Counted from the first letter of the stretch, positions 1-6,087 are shown. The stretch: 8,547 nt of DNA from JBGSIZ01 sp041742255 (GCA_041742255.1 JBGSIZ010000335.1:1-8547); one strand, 5' to 3'. Program-made: numbers and translations. The notes: generated by a model not told the origin, from the sequence alone.

Positions 1-591
1 GTTGCGTTGCTGCAAACCCGCGAGGATGCCACCCGTGCCACGTTGCGCACCATGATCCGCGCTGTTGATGACAGTGCCCGGTCTGCCGGGCAGTTGCTGG
101 ACCATGCCGCCGTCGTCTATCGGTCCGATCAGCGCACCGAAGCCGTTGTTGATCTGGGTGCCTTGGCCGCTGATATCGTCCATTCCTATGCCCCCACCGC
201 CGAAATGCGCGATATTGCCCTTGCTCTGGAGGCCCCCGATCCTGCCCCCCGTCTGACCGCCGACCGGTTGCTGCTGGAGAGTGCCCTGCGCAATCTGGTG
301 GACAATGCCATCAAGTATTCCCCCGCCGATGCCACCGTGACCGTGCAGGTGCAGGCCGGTCCCGCGTTCGCTGTGGTGCGTGTCGTGGACCGGGGGCGCG
401 GTCTTGGGGGGCAGGTGCAGGCCGATGTGATGGGCCGGTTTCGCCGCGGTGCCAATGTCGCCGATGTGGTGGGGTCCGGGCTGGGCCTGACCATTGTCAA
501 GGATGTCGCCCGCGCCATGGGCGGCACATTCACCATTCAGGAACGAAGCGGAGGTGGCGTATGCGCCGAATTGTCTTTGCCGTTGGTGTGA
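1..591 (+). CDS. Sensor histidine kinase, C-terminal part (5' end outside window)
   Basis: This is the catalytic half of a membrane sensor kinase that would autophosphorylate on a histidine and pass the phosphate to a response regulator. The frame is open from base 1. The first ~40 residues look like the second helix of a dimerisation (HisKA) domain, so the phosphorylated His should lie a few dozen residues upstream of the window. The HATPase domain is complete: N box LVDNAIKYS (about nt 292-318), G1 box VVDRGRGLG (about 382-408), F box RFRRG (about 436-450) and G2 box GSGLGLTIV (about 472-498). It resembles TctE-type kinases of Rhodobacterales. The stop lies 31 bp inside the next gene, so the two are almost certainly co-transcribed and translationally coupled. 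The sensor domain is not visible, so the ligand is unknown. A response regulator gene is expected upstream (inference). Confidence 0.93.
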   Translation, partial: VALLQTREDATRATLRTMIRAVDDSARSAGQLLDHAAVVYRSDQRTEAVVDLGALAADIVHSYAPTAEMRDIALALEAPDPAPRLTADRLLLESALRNLVDNAIKYSPADATVTVQVQAGPAFAVVRVVDRGRGLGGQVQADVMGRFRRGANVADVVGSGLGLTIVKDVARAMGGTFTIQERSGGGVCAELSLPLV

Positions 592-1592
592 TCCTGACGC
601 TGGCCTGTCGCGGGGCCGCGTTTGAATTTGAGGAACAACAGGTGTTTGGCCCTCAGGACGGGGCCGAGGTTGTGTCCATCCTGTCCACCACCGACACCGC
701 CGTATTCGCCCCGGTGATCGAGGCGTTTCGCGCCCGCAATCCCACAGTCACCGTGCGCTATACCGTGGCCAGCACCCAAGAGGTGTATCGCGCCGTGCAT
801 GATGACCGCGCCCCGTTCGACCTTGTGGTGTCGTCGGCAATGGACTTGCAACTCAAGCTTGCCAACGATGGCTATGCCGCGTCGCATCGGTCGTCTGAAA
901 CGGCCCGGTTGCCTGTCTGGGCGAGGTGGCGCGATCAGGTGTTCGCATTCGCGCAGGAACCCGTGGTGTTGATCGTGTCCGAGGCCGCGTTTGCCTATCG
1001 TCCCGTTCCCCGCACCCGGTCCGATATTGTCGCCCTGTTGCGTGCCGAGCCCGACGCGTTTCGCGGCCGCATCGGCACCTATGACCCCACCCGGTCCGGG
1101 GCCGGGTATCTGTTCGCCACCCAAGATGCCCGGCAGTCCGATACCGTCTGGCGGCTGGCCGAGGTGATGGGCGGGCTGGACCCCCGGTTGTATGAAACAT
1201 CAGGGGCCATGATTGCCGACTTGCAGGCCGGGCGCATTGATATGGTATATAACGCGCTGGGCAGTTACGCCGCCGCCACGTTGCCCGTGGGTGGCGATGC
1301 CCGGATCGTGGAGTTGGAGGATTTCACCCATGTCCTGTTGCGCACCGCCTTGATCCCCGAAGGTGCGGACGCCCCGGAACTGGGTGCTGCGTTTCTGGAT
1401 TTTCTGTTGTCCGAGGATGGCCAGAGCCGGGTTGAGGCCGACACCGGATTGCCCCGAATCTCGTCCGACGCGCTGGCCGATGGCCCGCATTTGCGCCCCA
1501 TTCGGCTGGACCCCGGATTGCTGGTTTTTGTGGACCCGTTGATGCGCCAGCGGTTTCTGCGCGAATGGCAGGCGGCCTTGGTTCAGCCGTGA
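561..1592 (+). CDS. Periplasmic substrate-binding protein, Fe3+/family-1 (COG1840-like)
   Basis: A 343-residue protein of the periplasmic binding protein type II fold, most like the ABC Fe3+ transport binding components (AfuA/COG1840 group). Residues 1-20 form a Sec signal peptide: MRR, a hydrophobic core, and probable cleavage after Gly-Ala-Ala, before FEFEE. Typical family segments are the first beta strand with STTDTAVFAPVIEAF (42-56), SAMDLQLKLANDGYA (92-106), EPVVLIV (133-139) and GTYDPTRSGAGYLFATQDAR (172-191). The start is set by CGGAGG at 549-554, six bases before the ATG. It overlaps the kinase gene by 31 bp and no permease or ATPase gene lies in this window. The likeliest role (inference) is presenting a ligand to the kinase rather than transport alone. 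The substrate cannot be read from sequence; iron, phosphate or an organic anion are possible. The Cys at 16 is not in a convincing lipobox. Confidence 0.88.
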   Translation: MRRIVFAVGVILTLACRGAAFEFEEQQVFGPQDGAEVVSILSTTDTAVFAPVIEAFRARNPTVTVRYTVASTQEVYRAVHDDRAPFDLVVSSAMDLQLKLANDGYAASHRSSETARLPVWARWRDQVFAFAQEPVVLIVSEAAFAYRPVPRTRSDIVALLRAEPDAFRGRIGTYDPTRSGAGYLFATQDARQSDTVWRLAEVMGGLDPRLYETSGAMIADLQAGRIDMVYNALGSYAAATLPVGGDARIVELEDFTHVLLRTALIPEGADAPELGAAFLDFLLSEDGQSRVEADTGLPRISSDALADGPHLRPIRLDPGLLVFVDPLMRQRFLREWQAALVQP

Positions 1593-1628
1593 CGCGGATG
1601 CGCCGTGACAACCCCGCCCGCAGCCTGT

Positions 1629-1652
1629 AGGAGGCCGGGGTTCCAAACCCGG
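1629..1652 (+). promoter_or_regulatory. Shine-Dalgarno followed by hairpin upstream of the rluD start
   Basis: AGGAGG at 1629-1634 is a near-perfect ribosome binding site, but the nearest in-frame ATG is 18 bases away (1653) and the next 27 away (1662). The intervening 1635-1652 reads CCGGGGTTCCAAACCCGG. It can fold with CCGGG pairing with CCCGG, or with an inner GGGTT/AACCC stem. If this stem is folded out, the Shine-Dalgarno lies nine bases from the ATG at 1662, a normal spacing. This favours 1662 as the start. The folding is inferred by eye. Confidence 0.5.
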
Positions 1653-1661
1653 ATGCCCCAG

Positions 1662-2699
1662 ATGACCGATACCGTCGTGACCTTTGACATTGCTGCCGCC
1701 CCGCCCCCCCGGCTGGACAAGGCGTTGGCCCGTGATGTGCCGCAGGACGCATCCTTGTCCCGGTCCCGTCTGGCCCGGTTGATCGAGGACGGTGCTGTGA
1801 CCGTCGCGGGCACGGTTGTCACAAACCCCCGGTTTCCCGTCACCGAAGGCATGTCCATTGCCATCACCGTGGCCCCGTCCGCCGAAAGCCATATTGGTGC
1901 CGAAGATATCCCGCTGGTGGTGGTGTATGAAGATGACGATTTGATCGTGATCAACAAACCCGCCGGTATGGTGGTCCATCCTGCCCCCGGCACCCCCGGC
2001 GGCACCTTGGTCAATGCGTTGATCCATCATTGCGGTGAGACGTTGTCCGGCGTGGGCGGTGAAAAGCGCCCCGGCATCGTCCACCGGATTGACAAGGAAA
2101 CCACGGGGTTGCTGGTCGCCGCCAAGACCGACCGCGCCCATCACGGGTTGGCCGCCCAATTTGAAAAGCACACCGTCGAGCGCCGCTATCTGGCCGTGTG
2201 TTACGGCGTCCCCGATCAGAACGATCCCCGCGTTCATGGCGTCAAGGGCGCCAGTTTCGAGCCGGGAAACATCCTCAAGATCCAGACCCATCTGTCCCGC
2301 CACAAGACCGACCGCCAGCGTCAGGCCGTCAGTTTCCAAGGTGGCCGCCATGCCGTGACCCGGGTGCGGATCGTCGAACCCCTTGGCACCCCCGGTGTCG
2401 CCACGCTGGTGGAATGTTGGTTGGAAACCGGCCGCACCCACCAGATCCGCGTGCATCTGGCCCATGCCGGCCATTCCCTGATTGGTGATCCCGTTTATGG
2501 GGGTCGTCGCAAGTTGTCCGACAAGGCTGTGGGCGAAGCCGGGGCCGAAGCCGCCCGCACATTCCTTCGCCAAGCCCTGCACGCCGCCACATTGGGCTTT
2601 GTCCATCCTGTGACCGAGGAGCCGATGCAGTTCGAGGCCCCGTTGCCCGCCGATATGCGCGCCCTGATTGCCGCCTTGGGCGGAACCCTGCCGGAGTAG
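1662..2699 (+). CDS. rluD: RluA/RluD-family 23S rRNA pseudouridine synthase
   Basis: A cytoplasmic rRNA modification enzyme that isomerises specific uridines of 23S rRNA to pseudouridine; RluD-type enzymes act on helix 69. From the chosen start it is 345 residues. An S4-like RNA-binding domain occupies about residues 16-65 (RLDKALARDV through RLARLIEDGAVTVAG). The catalytic domain begins near 85 (VVYEDDDLIVINKPAGMVVH). The catalytic Asp is D144 in HRIDKETTGLL, and the C-terminal family motif GRTHQIRVHLAHAGHSLIGD is present. The frame also allows GTG at 1605 and ATG at 1653, but neither has a well-spaced ribosome site, and the family usually begins just before the RLDK segment. It starts 69 bp after the binding-protein gene on the same strand and could be read through from it. 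The S4 domain and length favour RluD, but RluC cannot be excluded without an alignment. Confidence 0.92.
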   Translation: MTDTVVTFDIAAAPPPRLDKALARDVPQDASLSRSRLARLIEDGAVTVAGTVVTNPRFPVTEGMSIAITVAPSAESHIGAEDIPLVVVYEDDDLIVINKPAGMVVHPAPGTPGGTLVNALIHHCGETLSGVGGEKRPGIVHRIDKETTGLLVAAKTDRAHHGLAAQFEKHTVERRYLAVCYGVPDQNDPRVHGVKGASFEPGNILKIQTHLSRHKTDRQRQAVSFQGGRHAVTRVRIVEPLGTPGVATLVECWLETGRTHQIRVHLAHAGHSLIGDPVYGGRRKLSDKAVGEAGAEAARTFLRQALHAATLGFVHPVTEEPMQFEAPLPADMRALIAALGGTLPE

Positions 2700-2769
2700 C
2701 CGCCAAAAGCCGCCGGTTTGCCCCTGCTGCCCTGAAACATCGCGTAGATTGTCCGTGATCCCCGCATTT

Positions 2770-2790
2770 GACGGGACGAATTTCCCCGTC
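2770..2790 (+). other. Perfect 6-bp inverted repeat in the rluD-rpoH intergenic region
   Basis: GACGGG (2770-2775) and CCCGTC (2785-2790) form a perfect stem with a nine-base loop. It sits about 70 bases after the rluD stop and 125 bases before rpoH. It is not followed by a clear T run (TGTGCGTTT), so it is at best a weak terminator for rluD or an operator-like site. Apart from this, 2700-2829 shows no gene on either strand that looks real. Confidence 0.3.
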
Positions 2791-2829
2791 TGTGCGTTTA
2801 ATATCTGTTGAACGAATTCTGGCGCACTA

Positions 2830-2859
2830 CTTGACGTCACTTGTTAGCGCCACCATATC
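2830..2859 (+). promoter_or_regulatory. Candidate rpoH promoter, heat-shock-like
   Basis: CTTGAC (2830-2835) and CCATAT (2853-2858) are separated by 17 bases. This resembles alphaproteobacterial sigma-32 promoters (CTTGA-type -35 and a CCATAT/CTATAT-like -10). Read as a housekeeping promoter it is TTGACG-N17-CATATC, a good -35 with a weak -10. An 8-bp palindrome TGACGTCA (2832-2839) overlaps the -35. The ATG of rpoH is about 35 bases after the -10 element. Autoregulation of rpoH from a sigma-32 promoter is known in Caulobacter; its presence here is inferred from the motif only. Confidence 0.45.
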
Positions 2860-2880
2860 CATGTTAAGCCCTTATACATA

Positions 2881-2887
2881 AAGGAGG
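2881..2887 (+). promoter_or_regulatory. Strong ribosome binding site of rpoH, partly within a small hairpin
   Basis: AAGGAGG lies seven bases before the ATG at 2895, a close match to the anti-Shine-Dalgarno. Upstream CCTT (2870-2873) can pair with AAGG (2881-2884) around a short A/T-rich loop. This could partly mask the site at low temperature. The stem is only 4-5 bp, so the thermosensor reading is tentative. Confidence 0.6.
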
Positions 2888-2894
2888 GGGACAT

Positions 2895-3791
2895 ATGAGC
2901 ACCTATGCAAATCTTCCGGCCCCAAGTCCGGAACAAGGTCTGAACCGCTATCTTCAGGAGATCCGCAAGTTTCCGCTGCTGGAACCCGAAGAAGAATACA
3001 TGCTGGCCAAGCGTTGGGTTGATCACGAGGACAGCGCCGCCGCCCACCGGATGGTCACGTCCCACCTGCGGTTGGCCGCCAAGATCGCCATGGGCTATCG
3101 TGGCTATGGCCTGCCCCAGGCCGAAGTGATCTCCGAGGCCAATGTGGGTCTGATGCAGGCCGTCAAGCGGTTTGACCCCGAAAAGGGGTTTCGGTTGGCC
3201 ACCTATGCCATGTGGTGGATCCGCGCCAGCATTCAGGAATATATCCTGCGGTCGTGGTCATTGGTCAAACTGGGCACCACGAGCGCCCAGAAAAAGCTGT
3301 TTTTCAACCTGCGCAAGGCCAAGGCCCGAATCGGTGCCTTGGAAGAAGGCGACCTGATGCCCGAGAACGTGGCCCAGATTGCCCACGATCTGGGTGTGAC
3401 CGAGGACGAGGTCATCAGCATGAACCGCCGGTTGTCCGGTGGCGATGCGTCCCTCAATGCCATGGTCGGCAGCGATGGCGAGAGCGCCACACAGTGGCAG
3501 GATTGGCTGGAAGATACCGACGCCGATCAGGCCGGTGATTATGCCGAGCGCGACGAGATGGATGCCCGCCGCGCCCTGTTGGCCGAGGCCATGGATGTTC
3601 TGAACGACCGCGAGCGTGACATTCTGGTGCAGCGCCGGTTGGCCGAGGAAACCATCACGCTGGAGGATTTGTCCGCCCAATATGATGTCAGCCGCGAGCG
3701 TATCCGCCAGATCGAAGTCCGCGCGTTTGAGAAATTGCAAAAGCGGATGACCGAGTTGGCCCGTGAAAAGGGCATGCTTGCCACCGTGTGA
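2895..3791 (+). CDS. rpoH: Heat-shock RNA polymerase sigma factor RpoH (sigma-32)
   Basis: A 298-residue alternative sigma factor that directs RNA polymerase to chaperone and protease promoters. Region 1.2 covers about residues 12-45 (LNRYLQEIRKFPLLEPEEE). Region 2 covers about 52-120, including EANVGLMQAVKRFDPEKGFR and the -10 recognition segment ATYAMWWIRASIQEYI (102-117). The RpoH box, diagnostic of the family, is QKKLFFNLR (132-140). Region 4 contains the helix-turn-helix ITLEDLSAQYDVSRERIRQI near residues 252-271. Length and order are normal for alphaproteobacterial RpoH, and the ATG is fixed by AAGGAGG seven bases upstream. It appears monocistronic: a candidate promoter lies upstream and a strong hairpin lies 26 bases after the stop. 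Many Rhodobacterales carry two rpoH paralogues; which one this is cannot be told from this window. Confidence 0.97.
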   Translation: MSTYANLPAPSPEQGLNRYLQEIRKFPLLEPEEEYMLAKRWVDHEDSAAAHRMVTSHLRLAAKIAMGYRGYGLPQAEVISEANVGLMQAVKRFDPEKGFRLATYAMWWIRASIQEYILRSWSLVKLGTTSAQKKLFFNLRKAKARIGALEEGDLMPENVAQIAHDLGVTEDEVISMNRRLSGGDASLNAMVGSDGESATQWQDWLEDTDADQAGDYAERDEMDARRALLAEAMDVLNDRERDILVQRRLAEETITLEDLSAQYDVSRERIRQIEVRAFEKLQKRMTELAREKGMLATV

Positions 3792-3816
3792 GGGGTGGTT
3801 GGCCGACCGCATTTGT

Positions 3817-3846
3817 CCCCGTCGGAGCCTCCGGCGGGGATATTTG
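3817..3846 (+). terminator. Hairpin terminator after rpoH
   Basis: CCCCG (3817-3821) pairs with CGGGG (3835-3839), followed inward by a T-G wobble and CGG/CCG around the loop AGCCT. The stem has about nine pairs and is followed by ATATTTGTT (3840-3848), which is moderately T-rich. It lies 26 bases after the rpoH stop and is the left half of a repeat shared with 5283-5339. Confidence 0.65.
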
Positions 3847-3858
3847 TTGGCACAAAGG
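3836..3858 (+). repeat. Intergenic repeat, copy 1 (GGGATATTTG-TT-GGCACAAAGG)
   Basis: The segment after the terminator stem reads GGGATATTTG (3837-3846), TT, then GGCACAAAGG (3849-3858). The same two ten-base blocks recur at 5319-5328 and 5330-5339 with a one-base spacer, again right after a GC-rich hairpin in an intergenic region. The pattern resembles a hairpin-plus-GATATTT element that is frequent between genes in Rhodobacterales. Confidence 0.7.
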
Positions 3859-3870
3859 TACAGGCCGTGG

Positions 3871-3899
3871 CTGACAATGTCGGCCCTAACCCGTAGGCT
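3871..3899 (+). promoter_or_regulatory. Possible promoter for the oxidoreductase operon
   Basis: CTGACA (3871-3876) is followed after 17 bases by TAGGCT (3894-3899). The -35 is one mismatch from TTGACA; the -10 matches TATAAT at three of six positions. Its position 27 bases before the start codon and just after the rpoH terminator fits a new transcription unit. Support is by eye only. Confidence 0.3.
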
Positions 3900-3925
3900 G
3901 CGCGCAAATGGAGAAGGAGACCGCG

Positions 3926-4909
3926 ATGGAGGCCGATTTGGGTGCAGTGAGATGGGGGATTATGGGGGCCGCGAATTTTGCCCGCGAGCATATGGCCCCG
4001 GCCATTCATGCCGCCAAAGGGGCCGATCTGGTCGCCCTTGCCACGTCCGATCCTGCCAAGGCCGCCGGATTTCGTGCGTTTCAGCCTCGGTTGCGCGTTC
4101 ATCCCACCTATGACGCCTTGTTGGTCGATCCCGAGATTGACGCCGTTTATATCCCCTTGCCCAATCACCTGCATGTGGAATGGACCCTGAAGGCGCTGGA
4201 TGCCGGCAAGCATGTTCTGGTGGAAAAGCCGCTGGCCATGACCGCCGATGCCTTTGACCCTGTCATTGCCAAGCGCGACGCCACCGGGTTGTTGGCCGCC
4301 GAGGCCTATATGATCGTGCATCATCCGCAGTTCATTCGCGCCCGTGCGTTGGTGCAAGGGGGGGCCATCGGAACGCTGACCCATGTGAACGCCGTGTTCA
4401 GCTATAACAACGCCAGCCAAACCGAGAATATCCGCAACCGGCCCGAAACCGGTGGCGGTGCCTTGCCCGATATTGGCGTCTATACGTTTGGTGCGGCCCG
4501 GTTTGTGACCGGCGAAGACCCTGTGGCCGTTCCCCATGCCACGATCCGGTTTGAAAACGATGTGGATGTGTTTACCCGGATGGTCGCCGATTTTCCGTCC
4601 TTTACCTATGCCGCCGTTGTGTCCATGCGCATGGCCACCCGGCAGGAGATATCGTTTCACGGCGATACCGGGATTTTGACCCTGACCTGTCCGTTTAATG
4701 CGGGCGTTCACGATCAGGCCGAATTGCGCCTTGAAGGGCCTGACAAGGTTGTCACTGTTGAACGCTGGCCGGGTGTGAACCATTATGTGCAGCAGGTCGA
4801 AGCCTTTGGCCGGAGTGTCCGCACGGGTGCCCCCTATGCCTGTCCGCTGGAGTTCAGCAAGGGCACACAGGCGATGATCGACATGGTGTTTGCCGCTGCC
4901 AATCGTTGA
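3926..4909 (+). CDS. Gfo/Idh/MocA-family NAD(P)-dependent oxidoreductase
   Basis: A 327-residue soluble dehydrogenase of the glucose-fructose oxidoreductase/inositol dehydrogenase/MocA family, which oxidises a hydroxyl of a sugar, polyol or diol with NAD(P). The N-terminal Rossmann fold begins RWGIMGAANFAREHMAPAI (9-27); its nucleotide loop has Gly-Ala-Ala in place of the classic GxGxxG. YIPLPNHLH (75-83) and the family Glu-Lys-Pro motif (E100-K101-P102) follow, with K101 the expected catalytic lysine. The C-terminal domain has GGGALPDIGVY (176-186), where a Tyr (Y186) stands at the usual His position, as in dihydrodiol-dehydrogenase-like members. The start is ATG 3926, with AAGGAGA five bases upstream; the in-frame ATG at 3908 has no ribosome site. 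A small membrane-protein gene follows after 24 bp, so the two are probably one operon. The substrate is not predictable. Confidence 0.9.
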   Translation: MEADLGAVRWGIMGAANFAREHMAPAIHAAKGADLVALATSDPAKAAGFRAFQPRLRVHPTYDALLVDPEIDAVYIPLPNHLHVEWTLKALDAGKHVLVEKPLAMTADAFDPVIAKRDATGLLAAEAYMIVHHPQFIRARALVQGGAIGTLTHVNAVFSYNNASQTENIRNRPETGGGALPDIGVYTFGAARFVTGEDPVAVPHATIRFENDVDVFTRMVADFPSFTYAAVVSMRMATRQEISFHGDTGILTLTCPFNAGVHDQAELRLEGPDKVVTVERWPGVNHYVQQVEAFGRSVRTGAPYACPLEFSKGTQAMIDMVFAAANR

Positions 4910-4933
4910 GACCACCCATGAGGAGAGACGAAA

Positions 4934-5242
4934 ATGGACCCATCGGACGACGACAAGTTTCACGGTCGCATGCAAGGTGAACAGCCCGATCCGGGTGCCC
5001 CGGAGAATTTGGCCATGCGCCTGCTCTGGATGGTTTTGATCGCCCTGATGATTTCCATTGCCCAGACCGTTCTGGGTGTTGTGACGCTGGTGCAGTTCAT
5101 CATCATGTTGACCAACCAGCGCCGCCCGAATGACCGGTTGGCCGAGTTTGGCACGTCCCTGGGCGTGTGGATTGCCAAGGCCGCCCGGTATCAGACCGCC
5201 GCCAGCGAGGTGAAGCCCTGGCCGTGGACCGAGTTGGATTGA
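4934..5242 (+). CDS. Small DUF4389-like membrane protein
   Basis: A 102-residue protein with an acidic N-terminus (MDPSDDD), one long hydrophobic stretch at about residues 28-59 (enough for one long or two tightly packed membrane segments), and a cytoplasm-like tail with NQRRPNDRLAEFGTSLGVWI and an aromatic end (KPWPWTELD). The pattern of a hydrophobic helix followed by a G-V-W/aromatic block matches DUF4389, a family of unknown function in proteobacteria. AGGAGA at 4921-4926 is seven bases before the ATG. It lies 24 bp after the oxidoreductase gene. Nothing in the sequence links its job to the oxidoreductase, so the pairing may be only transcriptional. Confidence 0.8.
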   Translation: MDPSDDDKFHGRMQGEQPDPGAPENLAMRLLWMVLIALMISIAQTVLGVVTLVQFIIMLTNQRRPNDRLAEFGTSLGVWIAKAARYQTAASEVKPWPWTELD

Positions 5243-5250
5243 GGCGGTGA

Positions 5251-5273
5251 CAAAATAGGGGCTCTGCCCCTAT
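5251..5273 (-). terminator. Hairpin terminator for the minus-strand operon, possibly bidirectional
   Basis: ATAGGGGC (5255-5262) pairs perfectly with GCCCCTAT (5266-5273) around the three-base loop TCT, giving eight pairs. On the minus strand the stem is followed by TTTTG, a short T tract, and it lies 86 bases after the stop of the minus-strand membrane gene. On the plus strand it comes 12 bases after the DUF4389-like gene stop but lacks a T run, so it may also stop that transcript less efficiently. Confidence 0.6.
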
Positions 5274-5282
5274 GTTGAAGAT

Positions 5283-5339
5283 GGGGGCTCTGCCTCCGGT
5301 GCCTGCGGCACCTCCCCCGGGATATTTGAGGCACAAAGG
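5283..5339 (+). repeat. Intergenic repeat, copy 2, with nested hairpins
   Basis: GGGGGC-TCT-GCCTCC (5283-5297) is a near copy of the hairpin at 5255-5273. It is followed by a perfect stem GGTGCC-TGC-GGCACC (5298-5312). Alternatively GGGGG (5283-5287) can pair with CCCCC (5314-5318) over the whole block. GGGATATTTG (5319-5328), A, and GGCACAAAGG (5330-5339) then repeat the blocks seen after rpoH. The element fills the gap between two convergent genes. Confidence 0.7.
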
Positions 5340-5358
5340 CGGGGCAGGGGTCAGGGTG

Positions 5359-6087
5359 TCATGGTGGCGTGATCCCGAATGCCGTGCTGACCAGTGGCGC
5401 GTAGACCAGTCCCCAGATGGTCCGGAGGCCGATGCCGCCTGCGAACCCTGCGGTGAGCAAGAGGAGGCTGTTTGCCCGTCGGTGTCCCGTCATGCCGAGG
5501 AGTGCCACTGGGACCGCCAGATAGGACCAATAGAGCACCGCAAGATACGCCCCCGTCAGTGCGGATGCCAGAGCGTCACCTGTCGCCACTGCGGCAAGGA
5601 GGCTGCCGGTAAATACCAGACCTTCGGTCAGGGCGACCCCTGCCACCACCCAGCAGACCCCACCGAGGGTCAGCCCAACACGCCGTTGCAAAAACCACAG
5701 CGCCCCGCCCAAGAGCGCGTAGTCCCCGAACCCGAGGATCATCGACGCGCCCGTTCGCGGATGCATCCCGCCGATGCCCGTCCCATCGACCGTGAGCGTG
5801 AGTTCGACCACAAATCCCAAGCCGAGGACCATTGCCAGAAAGCGCCAGAGGCCTGGCTGTCTGGTGTTCCCCTCGCCACAGTTCCGCCCGCGCCAGAGGC
5901 CCAGCGATGCCGCGACCAGACCGATCAGCGGATATTGCAGCCAATCGAGCGGGCTGCGCGGCCCGGTCCCGGTCGCAAGTGCGGCGAAAAGCGTGGCGAG
6001 GGTGCAGGTAACAAGGATTGCCCCTCGCCCGAGGGGGCCAAGGGCGGGGGGCTGTTGCAGCGGGGTAGGGCCGCTGTCCAGTGTCAG
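5359..6087 (-). CDS. Polytopic membrane protein of unknown function, probable CTG start
   Basis: I do not recognise the family. From a CTG at 6087-6085 it has 242 residues and about seven hydrophobic segments, near residues 22-40, 50-66, 84-101, 113-133, 137-160, 175-200 and 207-235. Only an ATG at 5832-5830 (residue 86, giving 157 residues) offers a standard start. That ATG has no ribosome site and would discard two membrane segments. The 85 codons upstream look coding: about three quarters end in G or C and they encode hydrophobic helices. Between the peptidase stop and 5832 this frame has no ATG, GTG or TTG. The CTG overlaps the peptidase stop (CTGA), with GGAGG ten bases before it, suggesting coupled reinitiation. 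It ends before a terminator-like hairpin at 5273-5251. The hydrophobic make-up suggests the inner membrane, but no transport, redox or catalytic motif is visible. Confidence 0.7.
   Translation of the reverse strand: MTLDSGPTPLQQPPALGPLGRGAILVTCTLATLFAALATGTGPRSPLDWLQYPLIGLVAASLGLWRGRNCGEGNTRQPGLWRFLAMVLGLGFVVELTLTVDGTGIGGMHPRTGASMILGFGDYALLGGALWFLQRRVGLTLGGVCWVVAGVALTEGLVFTGSLLAAVATGDALASALTGAYLAVLYWSYLAVPVALLGMTGHRRANSLLLLTAGFAGGIGLRTIWGLVYAPLVSTAFGITPP

Noticed and set aside
594..611. Lipoprotein signal at Cys16 of the binding protein
   Set aside because: The residues before Cys (Leu-Thr-Leu-Ala) are a poor lipobox, and Gly-Ala-Ala just downstream gives a good ordinary signal-peptidase site.
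1635..1656. tRNA T-arm-like GGGGTTCCAAACCC
   Set aside because: It resembles a T-arm by chance, but no acceptor, D or anticodon arm can be found around it, and it sits between a Shine-Dalgarno and a start codon.
1605..1661. GTG 1605 or ATG 1653 as the rluD start
   Set aside because: No ribosome site precedes 1605, and AGGAGG lies downstream of it. For 1653 the spacing is 18 bases, or zero if the hairpin folds. ATG 1662 fits better, though 1653 remains possible.
1200..2840. 546-codon open frame on the minus strand
   Set aside because: It lies antisense to the binding-protein gene and rluD, both clearly coding. Its product is a low-complexity, Gly/His/Gln-rich chain with no domain, as expected from the reverse of GC-rich codons.
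3908..3925. ATG 3908 as the oxidoreductase start
   Set aside because: The AAGGAGA ribosome site lies downstream of it and is correctly spaced for ATG 3926. The six extra residues are not part of the Rossmann fold.
3539..4975. 478-codon open frame on the minus strand
   Set aside because: It is antisense to the end of rpoH, the terminator and the whole oxidoreductase gene, and the protein has no recognisable domain.
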